Notes: generated from the letters alone by a model not told the origin. DNA of 64,000 nucleotides from Bartonella grahamii subsp. shimonis (GCF_036327415.1 NZ_CP123961.1:682001-746000); one strand, 5' to 3'. Positions 32,960 to 43,482 are shown, numbered from the stretch's first letter. A program made the numbers and translations.

Positions 32960-33754
32960 TTATGATTCTCCAAGCTTCTTAATAACTATGGCATTTTCTT
33001 TATAATTTGAGCGTTTATAAGTAATAATATTAAATTGCGCTAATAATCCATTATAGAGAAGAATCTTTCCTACTAATGGCTCTCCGATGTTTGTGATCAT
33101 TTTAATAACTTCCATTGCTTGTAAGGTCCCAATAACGCCAGGCAAAACACCGATGATTCCAGTTTCAGCGCATGTTGGGATAGTTCCGTGAGTCGGAGGG
33201 GTGGAAAATAAATCGCGATAGTGAGGGTTATTGTCTTTATACGGCATAAGGACGGTTAATGAGCCATTAAAACGTTCTACAGCACCACTTATTAAAGGTT
33301 TTTTGCATTGGGCTGCGTGATCAGCAAGAAGATAGCGTGTGGTAAAATTATCACTTCCATCAACAATGATATGGTAGGCATTGAGCAGTTTATCCACATT
33401 ACTTTTATCTAGGCGTAGGGTGTGTTTTTCAACGACAACATGAGGATTTATTGCTTTTATAGTGGTTTCAGCACTGTCTGTTTTTCTTTTGTTTATTGCA
33501 TTTGTTTTATGAATAACTTGGCGTTGTAAATTGGAAAGTGAAACGATGTCGTTATCGACAATTCCAAGGGTTCCAACACCAGCGGCAGCCAAGTAAGTTA
33601 AGACAGGAGCGCCAAGACCACCAGCGCCCACAACAAGAACACGTGCTTTTTTTAGCTTTTGTTGCCCAGCACCACCAATCTCAGGCAAAATGATGTGGCG
33701 TGCATAGCGTTCGATTTCTTCGTTGTTTAATTTTGTATCTGTTTCTTGTGTCAT
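32960..33754 (-). CDS. HesA/MoeB/ThiF family adenylyltransferase
   Basis: E1-like enzyme that adenylates the C-terminal Gly of a sulfur-carrier protein in thiamine or molybdopterin synthesis. The protein has 264 residues. Nucleotide motif VVGAGGLGAPVLTYLAAAGV with GIVDNDIVSLSNLQRQVIH; then DGSDNFTTRYLLAD and PTCAETGIIGVLPGVIGTLQ. No rhodanese domain and no clear second CxxC pair. I cannot choose between ThiF and MoeB. Divergent from gshB. Confidence 0.9.
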   Translation of the reverse strand: MTQETDTKLNNEEIERYARHIILPEIGGAGQQKLKKARVLVVGAGGLGAPVLTYLAAAGVGTLGIVDNDIVSLSNLQRQVIHKTNAINKRKTDSAETTIKAINPHVVVEKHTLRLDKSNVDKLLNAYHIIVDGSDNFTTRYLLADHAAQCKKPLISGAVERFNGSLTVLMPYKDNNPHYRDLFSTPPTHGTIPTCAETGIIGVLPGVIGTLQAMEVIKMITNIGEPLVGKILLYNGLLAQFNIITYKRSNYKENAIVIKKLGES

Positions 33755-33841
33755 AAATTTTCTCTTGTCATAGTTCTTTTATTGTTTACTAAGTTTATGG
33801 TGCATAGACCAGTCTGCTTTTAGGATAGGGAGGATTTATTT

Positions 33842-34780
33842 ATGAAAATTGCCATTCAAATGGACCATATTTCAACAGTTCGGATTCAAGGAGATACGAC
33901 ATTTGCACTCGCTTTAGCAGCGCAAGAACGTGGGCACTCTCTCTTCCATTATACACCAGATCGTTTATCTCTGTACGATGGTTGTGTGATTGCACGACTA
34001 GAGCCATTGATTGTACATGATAAAGAGGGAAGTCATTATCAATTGGAAAAGCCTGTTCGCACGGAATTAACAGATATGGATGTGGTTCTTTTACGCCAAG
34101 ATCCACCTTTTGATCTCAATTATATCACAACGACTCATTTGTTAGAACGTATTCATCCTAAAACACTCGTTGTGAATGATCCAGCATGGGTACGCAACAG
34201 TCCAGAAAAAATTTTTGTTACTGAATTTTCTGATCTGATGCCAGAAACTTTAATTACCAAAGATATTGAAGAAATAACAGCTTTTAGAGAGACATTTGGC
34301 GATATTATTGTTAAACCACTTTATGGAAATGGGGGCGCTGGTATTTTTTATTTAAAACAAGATGATCGCAATTTAGCATCATTGTTGGAAATGTTTACAG
34401 AAATTTATCACGAACCTTTTATTGTTCAGCGCTATTTAGAGGCAGTACGAAAAGGAGATAAAAGGATTATTTTGCTTGATGGTACACCTGTTGGAGCTAT
34501 TAATCGAATTCCGACAGAAACAGATGTGCGCTCTAATATGCATGTTGGAGGTCGTGCGGAAAATGTTGAGTTAACAAAACGTGATTATGAGATTTGTGAA
34601 CGCATTGGTCCAGCTTTAAAGGAACGTGGTCTTCTTTTTGTGGGGATTGATGTGATTGGAGATTATATAACAGAAATTAATGTGACGTCTCCTACGGGAA
34701 TTCGTGAAATTAAACGCTTCTGCGGTACAGATGTTGCTCATTTGTTTTGGGATGTTATTGAGTTCAAGTGTTCAAATTAA
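33842..34780 (+). CDS. gshB: glutathione synthetase
   Basis: ATP-dependent joining of gamma-glutamylcysteine and glycine; 312 residues. N-terminal domain [25 protein letters not shown]-grasp domain with the flexible Gly-rich loop [12 protein letters not shown] and the end motif [13 protein letters not shown]. The strong GGGAGG site before ATG 33842 fixes the start. Confidence 0.97.
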   Translation: MKIAIQMDHISTVRIQGDTTFALALAAQERGHSLFHYTPDRLSLYDGCVIARLEPLIVHDKEGSHYQLEKPVRTELTDMDVVLLRQDPPFDLNYITTTHLLERIHPKTLVVNDPAWVRNSPEKIFVTEFSDLMPETLITKDIEEITAFRETFGDIIVKPLYGNGGAGIFYLKQDDRNLASLLEMFTEIYHEPFIVQRYLEAVRKGDKRIILLDGTPVGAINRIPTETDVRSNMHVGGRAENVELTKRDYEICERIGPALKERGLLFVGIDVIGDYITEINVTSPTGIREIKRFCGTDVAHLFWDVIEFKCSN

Positions 34781-34923
34781 TTTATTTTACAGAGGGCAAA
34801 AACATGGTTTTTAAAAAATGATTCATGTTGTTTTTTTATATTTGTTATGTTGCAAATATGAATTAGAATGACTGTATGATATAAATTAAGAGGCTTTGTA
34901 CTCAATTTTTAGGGAGTTTATAG

Positions 34924-35970
34924 ATGAGCAGAGTATTATCAATTGGAGTGGGATTGATTTTTGCGCTACTGCTGTCAGCAAATGGGGGCAATGCGCGCGA
35001 TCAAATACAGATTACTGGTTCATCTACAGTTTTACCTTATCAAAAGATTGTTGCAGAGACATTTGGAGAAATTTATCCTCATTTTAAGGTTCCTGTTATC
35101 GAATCGGGTGGAACAGGGGCTGGTATTAAGGAATTCTGCCGTGGTATTGGGGAGAACACCGTTGATATTGTTAATGCTTCGCGAGCAATGAAACCGAGTG
35201 AATTACAGTCTTGTTTTGATGCTGGTGTCAAAGATGTTGAGGAAATACGTATTGGGTATGATGGCATTGTTTTTGCAACAGATATTAAGGGGCCTGATTG
35301 GAAATTACAGCCAGTAGATGTTTATAAAGCCCTTGCTGCTCGAATTATTATAGACGGAAAGTTGCAACCGAATAATGTTTTGAAATGGAGTGCAGTTAAT
35401 AGTGCTCTTCCTGATTGGACGATAGCAGCGTATATTCCTGGAGAGAAGCATGGGACGCGTGAAGTTTTTGAGGAAAAACTACTTACTGAGGGATGTAAAG
35501 AGAGTGGGGCAGTTGAGGTTATGAAGTCTTTAGGAATGGATGATAAGGAGATACACACTGCTTGTATTGCGGTACGTAAGGATGGAAAAGCGGTTGATAT
35601 TGATGGTGATTATTCTGAAACATTTGCGCGTTTAACTTCTAATAAAACAGGAGTTGGTATTTTGGGTTTGTCTTTTTATCAAAATAATGCTGATAGACTA
35701 AAGGTTGCCGATATTAACGGTTTTGCGCCAACAGTTGAGACGATTTTTAGTGGACAATATCCAGTTTCTCGTCCGCTTTTTTTCTATATTAAGAAAGCAC
35801 ATTTAGGTACTGTTGCAGGTTTGCGAGAGTATGTTGACTTTTTTCTTTCTGATCAAATGATTGGTCCAGAGGGCCCTTTAGCTGAATATGGTTTAATTGT
35901 TTCTCCTGAAAAGGAGCGTCAAGCACAGCGTTCTGATTTTTCTGCTGGTCGAGTAATGACATTGAAATAA
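34924..35970 (+). CDS. pstS: phosphate ABC transporter, periplasmic binding protein
   Basis: The protein has 348 residues with an N-terminal signal peptide (about 1-24). The phosphate-binding loop ITGSSTVLPY and SGGTGAGIKEFC are the conserved ligand segments. First gene of pstSCAB-phoU, with GGGAG before ATG 34924. The 143-bp upstream gap should hold the promoter. I could not find a convincing pair of Pho-box direct repeats there. Confidence 0.96.
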   Translation: MSRVLSIGVGLIFALLLSANGGNARDQIQITGSSTVLPYQKIVAETFGEIYPHFKVPVIESGGTGAGIKEFCRGIGENTVDIVNASRAMKPSELQSCFDAGVKDVEEIRIGYDGIVFATDIKGPDWKLQPVDVYKALAARIIIDGKLQPNNVLKWSAVNSALPDWTIAAYIPGEKHGTREVFEEKLLTEGCKESGAVEVMKSLGMDDKEIHTACIAVRKDGKAVDIDGDYSETFARLTSNKTGVGILGLSFYQNNADRLKVADINGFAPTVETIFSGQYPVSRPLFFYIKKAHLGTVAGLREYVDFFLSDQMIGPEGPLAEYGLIVSPEKERQAQRSDFSAGRVMTLK

Positions 35971-36045
35971 TTTGCAGGGAATAATTTGTTGGATTTCTGG
36001 GATAGAAAATTTGGGTGCTATTTTTTATAAAAACTGAAAGATAAA

Positions 36046-37506
36046 ATGCGCATTTCCTTCATTATTTTGCTATTATTGATTTTTGGATTTTGTGGATTTT
36101 GTATTTCTTATATGCGAGCACGCACTCTTGAATACAGACAACATAAAATGCATTCTCGTGCGTATTATTATGGCTGGTGGACATTTTTGATTACTGTTAT
36201 TCCAGCTTTTATTTTTTTAATTTTTTGGGATGCTGGGAGTCTAATTTATTTAGAATATAATGCCTCTCGAGAGCTTGGGGCGTATAGTGCACATGTAACA
36301 GAGCCTGTAAATCATGATCTACTTTGGGAGACACTTCGGAGTCTTGTCAAAATGATTTATCGCTTTGAGGGGAATCTTTCTACCGCTTCCTATAAGGAAG
36401 TGCAGGCACAATTACTCGCGAAAGGGTTGATTTTACCTGGTGGAGCATCGGATGATGTATTTAAAATAGCACAGTCATGGGTATTCTCTTCTGAAAAACT
36501 TAAGTTTATAGGTAATGGTTTCCTTTTTGCTATTGCGTCCGTTGGTTTTATCTATGGAATAATGCAAATTGTGCCTCATCAGCGTGCGCGCAATAAGGTT
36601 GAATCTTTTATTATTATTGGATTGGTTTGTGCATCTATTGTTGCAGTCTTGACAACAATAGCCATTGCGCTTTCTATGCTTTTTCAGGCAATAAGCTTTT
36701 TTCAGTCTGTATCTTTTTCAAATTTCTTTTTAGGAACAGTTTGGGATCCGCGTTTTTCCGCGAGCGGTTCAAGCGATGAAGGTGGGCAATTTGGTTTAAT
36801 ACCGCTTCTTGCTGGTACACTTTATATTGCATTTGTCGCCATGCTTTTTTCTGTACCTATAGGCCTATTTTCAGCTCTTTATATGGCGGAGTATGCTTCT
36901 GCGCGATTGCGAGCAATTGTAAAACCATTGTTGGAAGTTCTTGCTGGCATCCCCACCATTGTTTATGGTTTTTTTGCTTTGAAGGTTGTAGGACCATTTT
37001 TACGTGATCTCTCTGTTTCTCTCTCAGATGGGGTCGGTTTTATTATGGCACAAAGTGTTTTGACCGCTGGAGTTGTGATGGGAATTATGTTGATACCGTT
37101 TGTTTCCTCTTTATCGGATGATGTTATTACGGCTGTTCCACGCATTTTACGTGAAGGTTCTTATGGTTTAGGCGCAACACAATCTGAAACAATTAAAAAA
37201 GTTGTTATACCAGCAGCGCTTCCAGGGGTTATGGGAGCTATTTTGTTGACGGCATCGCGTGCAATTGGAGAAACAATGATTGTGGTTTTGGCGGCAGGTG
37301 TTGCAGCAAACTTAACACTCAATCCTTTCGAAGCAATGACGACGATGACTGTTAAGATTGTTAATCAATTGACCGGTGATTTTGAGTTTAATTCTCCACA
37401 AACTCTGGTGGCTTTTGCCTTGGGGATGACACTCTTTGTTATGACACTTTTGATGAATATTCTGGCTCTTTATATTGTGCGTAAATATAGGGAACAATAT
37501 GAATGA
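36046..37506 (+). CDS. pstC: phosphate ABC transporter permease PstC
   Basis: Inner-membrane permease, 486 residues, longer than the enterobacterial protein. An N-terminal extension of about 160 residues with two spans precedes the core, as in Rhizobiales. The permease core starts near residue 255 (AFVAMLFSVPIGLFSALYMA); the EAA-like loop is GLGATQSETIKKVVIPAALPG. Its TGA overlaps the pstA ATG (ATGA). Confidence 0.95.
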   Translation: MRISFIILLLLIFGFCGFCISYMRARTLEYRQHKMHSRAYYYGWWTFLITVIPAFIFLIFWDAGSLIYLEYNASRELGAYSAHVTEPVNHDLLWETLRSLVKMIYRFEGNLSTASYKEVQAQLLAKGLILPGGASDDVFKIAQSWVFSSEKLKFIGNGFLFAIASVGFIYGIMQIVPHQRARNKVESFIIIGLVCASIVAVLTTIAIALSMLFQAISFFQSVSFSNFFLGTVWDPRFSASGSSDEGGQFGLIPLLAGTLYIAFVAMLFSVPIGLFSALYMAEYASARLRAIVKPLLEVLAGIPTIVYGFFALKVVGPFLRDLSVSLSDGVGFIMAQSVLTAGVVMGIMLIPFVSSLSDDVITAVPRILREGSYGLGATQSETIKKVVIPAALPGVMGAILLTASRAIGETMIVVLAAGVAANLTLNPFEAMTTMTVKIVNQLTGDFEFNSPQTLVAFALGMTLFVMTLLMNILALYIVRKYREQYE

Positions 37507-38792
37507 ATGAAGATTTTTTCCCTCGTCGCAATATTAGTCTCAAGCGTCGGTATTGGGCTGAACGTCGTTTTCGTGCCTATGGTTTGATTGCCATTTTTAT
37601 TGGTTTGTTTTTTTTATTTGCGCTTCTATGGTCTATCATTAGTCAGGGTTATACAGCTTTTTTTCAAAGTGAAATGATATTATCGATTTATTTGGACGAA
37701 AAGATCATTGATCCAAGTGGTCAACGTAAAACAAAACCCGGAGTACTCATGACGGCGAATTATCCACTTCTTGTACGCAATGCTTTAGCAAAGAAACTTA
37801 ATATAGATCAAAATGATCGAGCTTCTCTGCGGGATGTTAACCGTATGTTTTCAAATGGTGTCCGTGTTCAACTGCGTGAAATGGTGATAAAGAATCCAAA
37901 ACTGATTGGTACAATGCAAAAAGTTAAAGTTTTGGCATCTGCGGATATTGATTCTGCTTATAAGGGACAGATTGATCTGCGTGTAGCAGAAAAAAACCGT
38001 AAAGTTTCTAATCGACAAGTAGAATGGATAAAGCGTTTAGCGCATGATGGTACGCTTTATAAAACATTTAATGTTGGTTTTTTTACATTTGGCGCTTCAA
38101 GTCGTCCTGAGACTGCGGGGTTAGGTGTTGCGATCATTGGTTCTCTTTATATGATAAGCATCGTTTTATTAGTTTCACTTCCGATAGGCATAGCAACGGC
38201 TCTTTATTTGGAAGAATATGCACGCAAAAGTAAATTTACAGATTTTATAGAGGTTAATATCAATAATCTTGCAGCTGTTCCTTCAATTGTGTTTGGTCTT
38301 TTAGGACTCTCTTTTTTTGTTAATTTTTTAGGATTACCCCGTTCAGCCTCTTTTGTTGGTGGTCTTGTTTTAGCGCTCATGACTCTTCCCACGATTATTA
38401 TTGCAACACGTTCTGCTCTGCGTGCTGTTCCTCTCTCTATTCGTGCAGCAGCTTTAGGACTGGGAGCATCAAAAACACAAATGATTTTTCATCATGTTGT
38501 TCCTTTGGCTGCGCCTGGTATTTTAACCGGCACAATTATTGGAGTCGCTCAGGCTTTGGGTGAAACAGCTCCTTTGCTTTTAATTGGAATGGTTGCTTTT
38601 GTTGTTAATATTCCTACGACCCCCATGGATCCAGCAACGGCTTTACCTGTTCAAATTTTTATGTGGGCGGGTGAAGCGGAGCGCGCTTTTGTTGAAAAGA
38701 CGTCAGGTGCTATTATTGTATTAATGATTTTTCTTGCAATCATGAATATTTCTGCGTTTTTGTTACGTCAACGATTTGAACGCCGCCAGTAG
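37503..38792 (+). CDS. pstA: phosphate ABC transporter permease PstA
   Basis: The protein has 429 residues. One N-terminal span (about 28-50), a periplasmic extension of about 140 residues, then the permease core (SLPIGIATALYLEEYA) with the coupling loop LGLGASKTQMIFHHVVPLAA. Overlaps pstC by 4 bases. PstC and PstA form the channel served by PstB. Confidence 0.95.
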   Translation: MNEDFFPRRNISLKRRYWAERRFRAYGLIAIFIGLFFLFALLWSIISQGYTAFFQSEMILSIYLDEKIIDPSGQRKTKPGVLMTANYPLLVRNALAKKLNIDQNDRASLRDVNRMFSNGVRVQLREMVIKNPKLIGTMQKVKVLASADIDSAYKGQIDLRVAEKNRKVSNRQVEWIKRLAHDGTLYKTFNVGFFTFGASSRPETAGLGVAIIGSLYMISIVLLVSLPIGIATALYLEEYARKSKFTDFIEVNINNLAAVPSIVFGLLGLSFFVNFLGLPRSASFVGGLVLALMTLPTIIIATRSALRAVPLSIRAAALGLGASKTQMIFHHVVPLAAPGILTGTIIGVAQALGETAPLLLIGMVAFVVNIPTTPMDPATALPVQIFMWAGEAERAFVEKTSGAIIVLMIFLAIMNISAFLLRQRFERRQ

Positions 38793-38843
38793 TTTTAATA
38801 AAATAACAGCTTTGATAAGATTTTTGTAAGGTGAATTTTTGTA

Positions 38844-39602
38844 ATGAAGATTAAAATGCGCGGTCAGGATGTGAAGGTTTCTTATGGAGGCAAAGAAGCA
38901 CTCCATGGTATTACACTTGATATTCCTGAACATCAAGTAACTGCTTTGATTGGTCCATCAGGATGCGGAAAGTCGACTTTTTTGCGTTGTTTTAACCGTA
39001 TGAATGATACGATTGAAGGCGCTAAAACAACCGGTCTTATTACCTTAGATGGAGAGAATATTTATGACCAGAGGATTGATGTTGTAGAATTGCGTGCCCG
39101 TGTTGGAATGGTTTTTCAAAAGCCCAGTCCTTTTCCAAAATCTATATTTGAGAATGTTGCGTATGGTCCGCGCATTCATGGTTTAGTTAAAACGCGCTCT
39201 GAATTGCATGATGTAGTTGAAAAGAGTTTGAGGCAGGCAGGTTTGTTTGAAGAAGTAAAAGACCGTCTTCATGATCTTGGAACAAGTTTATCAGGGGGAC
39301 AACAACAGCGTTTGTGTATTGCACGTGCTATTGCGGTTAGTCCTGAAGTTATTTTGATGGATGAGCCCTGTTCAGCTCTTGATCCCATTGCGACGGCACG
39401 GATTGAAGAGCTTATCGATGCGTTACGGCAAAATTATACAATTGTTATCGTAACGCATTCCATGCAACAGGCCGCACGTGTTTCTCAATATACGGCTATG
39501 TTTCATTTAGGGCATTTGGTAGAAGTTGGTGCGACTGAAATGATCTTTACCTCACCAAAAGAGCAACGGACACAAGATTATATTACGGGGCGTTTTGGAT
39601 AG
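38844..39602 (+). CDS. pstB: phosphate ABC transporter ATP-binding protein
   Basis: The protein has 252 residues. Walker [20 protein letters not shown], signature [16 protein letters not shown], Walker [15 protein letters not shown]-loop [17 protein letters not shown] just after Walker A is specific to PstB. It lies 51 bases after pstA. Confidence 0.98.
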   Translation: MKIKMRGQDVKVSYGGKEALHGITLDIPEHQVTALIGPSGCGKSTFLRCFNRMNDTIEGAKTTGLITLDGENIYDQRIDVVELRARVGMVFQKPSPFPKSIFENVAYGPRIHGLVKTRSELHDVVEKSLRQAGLFEEVKDRLHDLGTSLSGGQQQRLCIARAIAVSPEVILMDEPCSALDPIATARIEELIDALRQNYTIVIVTHSMQQAARVSQYTAMFHLGHLVEVGATEMIFTSPKEQRTQDYITGRFG

Positions 39603-39623
39603 GTGAATTGAGGAGTGTAAAAT

Positions 39624-40346
39624 ATGTCTACGAACCATACTGTCCGTTCTTATGATGCAGAGCTAAAATATTTAAAAGCAAGGATTAAAGAAATGGGGAG
39701 CCATGCAGAAAGGATGATTGAACGTTCTGTCGCATCGGTTGTATGTAGTGATCTTCAACTTGCAACGTCAGTGATTGCCGATGATGCGTTTTTAGATGAA
39801 GCAGAACGTGACATTGATGAAAAAGCGGTTGCTATTATTTGCAAACGCCAACCGATGGCTGTTGATTTGCGTGAAATTATTGGAGCCATTCGTATTTCTT
39901 CTGATCTTGAGCGGATTGGGGATATGGCCAAAAACATTGCTAAAAGGACTGTTGCACTTTCAGAAATACGTCAATCTGCTTCTGTTTATCATGGGCTTGA
40001 AACAATTACAGCTTTAGCACTCAATCAATTAAAAGAAGTCTTAAATGCTTATACGAGTCGTCTATTAGAGCGTGTTGACGCTGTGCGTGAGCGTGATGAG
40101 AAGATTGATGCTTTGTATACTTCTCTTTTTCGTGAATTTTTGACATATATGATGGAAGATATGCGAAATATTACGGTTTGTACGCACTTACTGTTTTGTT
40201 TAAAAAATATTGAACGAATTGGTGATCATGTTACTAATATTGCTGAAATGCTGCATTATATCATAACGGGTTACCATATGTCTTCTGATCGTCCTCGCGA
40301 TGACCTTACTTATAAAGTTGGGGTAGGTGAGAAGAAAATAGATTAA
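39624..40346 (+). CDS. phoU: phosphate transport system regulator PhoU
   Basis: The protein has 240 residues, all helical, with two PhoU repeats each bearing the metal-binding E/D motif (SDLERIGDMAKNIAKR and KNIERIGDHVTNIAEM). It connects PstB to phosphate signalling and limits uptake. AGGAG precedes ATG 39624. No phoB or phoR follows or precedes the operon in this window. Confidence 0.96.
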   Translation: MSTNHTVRSYDAELKYLKARIKEMGSHAERMIERSVASVVCSDLQLATSVIADDAFLDEAERDIDEKAVAIICKRQPMAVDLREIIGAIRISSDLERIGDMAKNIAKRTVALSEIRQSASVYHGLETITALALNQLKEVLNAYTSRLLERVDAVRERDEKIDALYTSLFREFLTYMMEDMRNITVCTHLLFCLKNIERIGDHVTNIAEMLHYIITGYHMSSDRPRDDLTYKVGVGEKKID

Positions 40347-40938
40347 AATTTTTCTTATATGTATAAAATAAGTTTGTAGATATATGAGCATTTTCTTATA
40401 GTGCAGCTATAGAAAGAATAAGATAACCATATTATGGAAAAGCACAAAGAAGCAACAAAGAGCTTTTTCAGAGAAGCATAGTAGATTGTTAACTCTTGGT
40501 TTGACATATTTGTATATTGGATGATATCATCACTCGTATTGTGGCCGGAGGGGAGTTTTCTAGGGGAATTTCCTTTCAGATCATTTTGTTAAAATTTTAT
40601 ATTAAAGGGGGTATCTGTGCTATTTTTTCAATATCAATGCAAAGAGTTTTGGTATCCAGATTTTTTCGTATGTAGAAGAGAAGAAGTGGATAGTGTTACT
40701 TTATTGTAATTGAAACGTGTGGGTTATTATGTCCTATATTGGACCATGAAGAATAACAATATTGATTTGGAAATTAAGGTTTTTTTATTTTTTATTTTGC
40801 ATAGATATTTTTTGATTACTTCTTGTATTAAAATTTTACTGAGTGGTAACGATTAGCTATGTACTTTATTGAGAGATACATTTAAAGCTCATTTCAAAAT
40901 TTGAATAGCTCAGAGATTATAGGAATGTGTTGCATAAG
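40347..40938. other. 592-bp intergenic stretch, no gene recognised
   Basis: AT-rich DNA between phoU and the SleB-like gene. I read no integrase remnant, RNA gene or terminator with confidence. One G-rich patch (GGCCGGAGGGGAG near 40543) stands out from the background. The 3' end must hold the promoter of the next gene. Confidence 0.45.
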
Positions 40939-41772
40939 ATGAAAAAAAATCGTTGGAATGTTTTTGTTACCTGTTGTGTAGCACCGTTAGTTGTTGTGGG
41001 ATGTGCTTCAAATCATTTAGAGACTGGAAAAGTAAATAATAATAAGACAAGAACAGTTACATATCCATTAACAGAGCGTCAATGTCTTATGCGAGCGATG
41101 TATTTTGAATCAAATCGCACAAGCCGTGAAGGAATGATTGCTGTTGGGACGGTTGTTATGAATCGTGTTAATTCAACCGCCTATCCTAAGACGATTTGTG
41201 GTGTTGTTGGTCAATATAAGCAGTTTGCTCCCGGTGTTTTAACGCGTCCTATGACGGAGAAAGCATCTGTTGCTCGTGTAAGAGAGGCGGCTGATGCTGT
41301 TTTACGGGGTGAACGAGATAAGAAAGTTAAAAACGCTAAGTTTTTTCATACTGCTGGTTTGTCTTTTCCGTATAAAAACATGCATTATGTTCGGGTTGCA
41401 GGGGGGAATGCTTTTTATGAAAAACGATCACGTGATGGCGAACTTCAAGTTCCTACAAATAATCGCCCTTATGATGTTGCTTATGCTTTTGCTCAAGAAC
41501 GTTCAGGTCATGCACCAAGCTTTATAGATGAAGGCTTAGAAAGTAGAGGAGTAAAGGCAGAGAAAAGAGCATCTCCTTCGACAGAAGTAGCACAGTCCAA
41601 GACGGCATATCCTGCGCCTTTTGCTATGGTACAGCTTGATAAAGTTCCTATTCCTACCTATGCACCTCAACATTTAGCTAGGAAAGAGGAAAATAAAACG
41701 ATTATGACTTTTCCTTCATCAGATCAGTTAAATGCAATTGTTGCAATGTTAGAAAAACGACACAGAAACTGA
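40939..41772 (+). CDS. SleB-type cell wall hydrolase, predicted lipoprotein
   Basis: About 277 residues from ATG 40939; an in-frame GTG at 40927 with AGGA just upstream is an equal rival start. The signal peptide ends in a lipobox (VVVGC), so it is probably lipid-anchored. The Hydrolase_2/SleB domain (about 45-165) has the catalytic Glu context MRAMYFESNRTSREGM, VMNRVNSTAYP and QFAPG. The C-terminal 100 residues are Pro/Ser/Lys-rich linker. Expected to be a peptidoglycan lytic transglycosylase or amidase. Confidence 0.85.
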   Translation: MKKNRWNVFVTCCVAPLVVVGCASNHLETGKVNNNKTRTVTYPLTERQCLMRAMYFESNRTSREGMIAVGTVVMNRVNSTAYPKTICGVVGQYKQFAPGVLTRPMTEKASVARVREAADAVLRGERDKKVKNAKFFHTAGLSFPYKNMHYVRVAGGNAFYEKRSRDGELQVPTNNRPYDVAYAFAQERSGHAPSFIDEGLESRGVKAEKRASPSTEVAQSKTAYPAPFAMVQLDKVPIPTYAPQHLARKEENKTIMTFPSSDQLNAIVAMLEKRHRN

Positions 41773-41843
41773 TAAGTTTTTCACGACCAAAGAAGGGTTA
41801 TACACCCATTTCAGTTTATGAATTAAGTGAACTTTTTAGCGAT

Positions 41844-41883
41844 AATGACACGCATAAATATACAATGACACGCATAAATATAC
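41844..41883. repeat. 20-bp perfect tandem duplication
   Basis: AATGACACGCATAAATATAC occurs twice head to tail with no spacer, between the SleB-like gene and the aminopeptidase gene. It looks like a slippage or recombination duplication. Confidence 0.9.
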
Positions 41884-41971
41884 GTAGAGAAAGTGAACTC
41901 AAAGGATCTGAAAAACAATTTATAATATGACGACGCAAAGAACGCATTTTATTTAAAGAAGGGTATTGGTA

Positions 41972-43219
41972 ATGTACTTTGATATTCATGAGACAGTTTC
42001 GCCTGAAATGCTTAATCGTCTTGCAGAAATTACAGTAAAAGTGGGGTTGAATTTACAAGAGGGGCAGGATCTTGTTTTGACGGCTCCAGTTTCAGCATTA
42101 CCTTTTGTTCGGCGTATTGCATATCATGCTTATAAGGTTGGTGCTGGTGTCATTACACCAATTTTTAGTGATGATATGTTATTGCTTACACGTTTTGAAA
42201 ACGCCCATACAGATAGTTTTGATTGTGCCCCTTCTTGGCTCTATGAGGGAATGGCGAAGGCTTTTGAAAATGGGGCAGCACGTTTAGCGATTGTTGGTGA
42301 TAATCCTTTGCTCCTTTCCAATCAAGATTTTGATAAGATTGCGCGTTTGAATAAGGCGACCTCACTAGCTTACCAGCCTGCTCTCAAAAAAATATCGAAT
42401 TTTTCTATAAATTGGTCAATTGTTGCTTATCCAACAGCAGGATGGGCTGAGACGATGTTTCCTTCTTTGCCACTTAATGAAGCGATTAAAAAATTAGCCG
42501 ATGCAATTTTTTCTGCTTCACGTGTTACAGAAGAAGATCCGATACATGTGTGGATTGTCCATAACGAAAATTTAAAGAAACGATCATCTTGGCTTAATGA
42601 GCAGCGTTTTTCTGCCTTACACTTTACAGGGCCAGGGACTGATTTAACTGTTGGTTTGGCAGATGATCATGAATGGCATGGTGGTGCATCCATTGCTCAA
42701 AATGGTGTTGTTTGTAATCCGAATATTCCGACAGAAGAAGTTTTCACGACTCCTCATGCTCATAAGGTGGAAGGCTTTGTTCGTTCAACAAAGCCACTTT
42801 CCTATCAAGGAACACTGATTGATAATATTGAAGTACGTTTTGAAGCAGGGCGTATTGTTGAGGCACGTGCATCAACGGGGCAGGAAGTTTTGCAACAGGT
42901 TTTGCAAAGTGATGAGGGGGCAAGCCGATTGGGCGAAGTTGCTCTTGTGCCCCATTCTTCACCAATTTCTAAGAGTGACCTCCTTTTTTATAATACCTTA
43001 TTTGATGAAAATGCTGCATGTCATATTGCTTTAGGACAGTGTTATTCCAAATGCTTTTTAGATGGGGCATCATTGACGTCAGAAGAGATTGCAGCACGTG
43101 GTGGGAATAAAAGTGTCATTCATATTGACTGGATGATTGGTTCTGGTGAAATTGACATAGATGGCATTACCCAAGATGGCGTAAGAGTTCCTGTATTTCG
43201 TAGGGGTGAATGGGCTTAA
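41972..43219 (+). CDS. M29 family aminopeptidase
   Basis: Cytoplasmic thermophilic-type aminopeptidase (AmpS/PepS/AmpT), 415 residues. ATG 41972 has AGAAGGG upstream; the frame also opens at a TTG two codons earlier. Metal-site segments: EVFTTPHAHKVEGFV, GEVALVPHSSPIS, ENAACHIALGQCY and HIDWMIGSGEIDIDG. Single-gene unit flanked by noncoding gaps. Confidence 0.93.
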   Translation: MYFDIHETVSPEMLNRLAEITVKVGLNLQEGQDLVLTAPVSALPFVRRIAYHAYKVGAGVITPIFSDDMLLLTRFENAHTDSFDCAPSWLYEGMAKAFENGAARLAIVGDNPLLLSNQDFDKIARLNKATSLAYQPALKKISNFSINWSIVAYPTAGWAETMFPSLPLNEAIKKLADAIFSASRVTEEDPIHVWIVHNENLKKRSSWLNEQRFSALHFTGPGTDLTVGLADDHEWHGGASIAQNGVVCNPNIPTEEVFTTPHAHKVEGFVRSTKPLSYQGTLIDNIEVRFEAGRIVEARASTGQEVLQQVLQSDEGASRLGEVALVPHSSPISKSDLLFYNTLFDENAACHIALGQCYSKCFLDGASLTSEEIAARGGNKSVIHIDWMIGSGEIDIDGITQDGVRVPVFRRGEWA

Positions 43220-43237
43220 TTCTGTTTGGTGGGATGG

Positions 43238-43397
43238 GATGTAAGCCTCATTGATACGTTAAGTATTTTTAAGTGTGTGATATATATTCAAGGCAGGGCT
43301 TGACCATAAAGCCTTTAGTTAAGTGACTCACATGAGTAGGGAGCCAAGTGAAATCCACTCATCAAGAATTTGAGTTGTTTATAGAGCAGATGTAGAG
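43238..43397. repeat. intergenic repeat R2, copy 1
   Basis: About 160 bp similar to 48448-48606. Shared landmarks are the CTCATTG and GTTAAGTG segments, AAAGCC, and GAAATCCACTC. It lies between the aminopeptidase gene and mutM. A short frame beginning GTGAAATCCACTC (KSTHQEFELFIEQM) is partly kept in the other copy (ATGAAATCCACTC, KSTRQKSGLFA). I do not recognise it. Confidence 0.6.
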
Positions 43398-43482
43398 GAA
43401 ATCTTCGTTTTTTGAGGGGGAGGGGAAGAAGTCAATTTATCGGTGATATAATTGGAAAGTGTATAATTATTAAAGAAGAGAG

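Noticed and set aside
34781..34923. Pho box before pstS
   Set aside because: Only one weak half-site-like stretch (GACTGTATGATAT); no direct-repeat pair at 11-base spacing.
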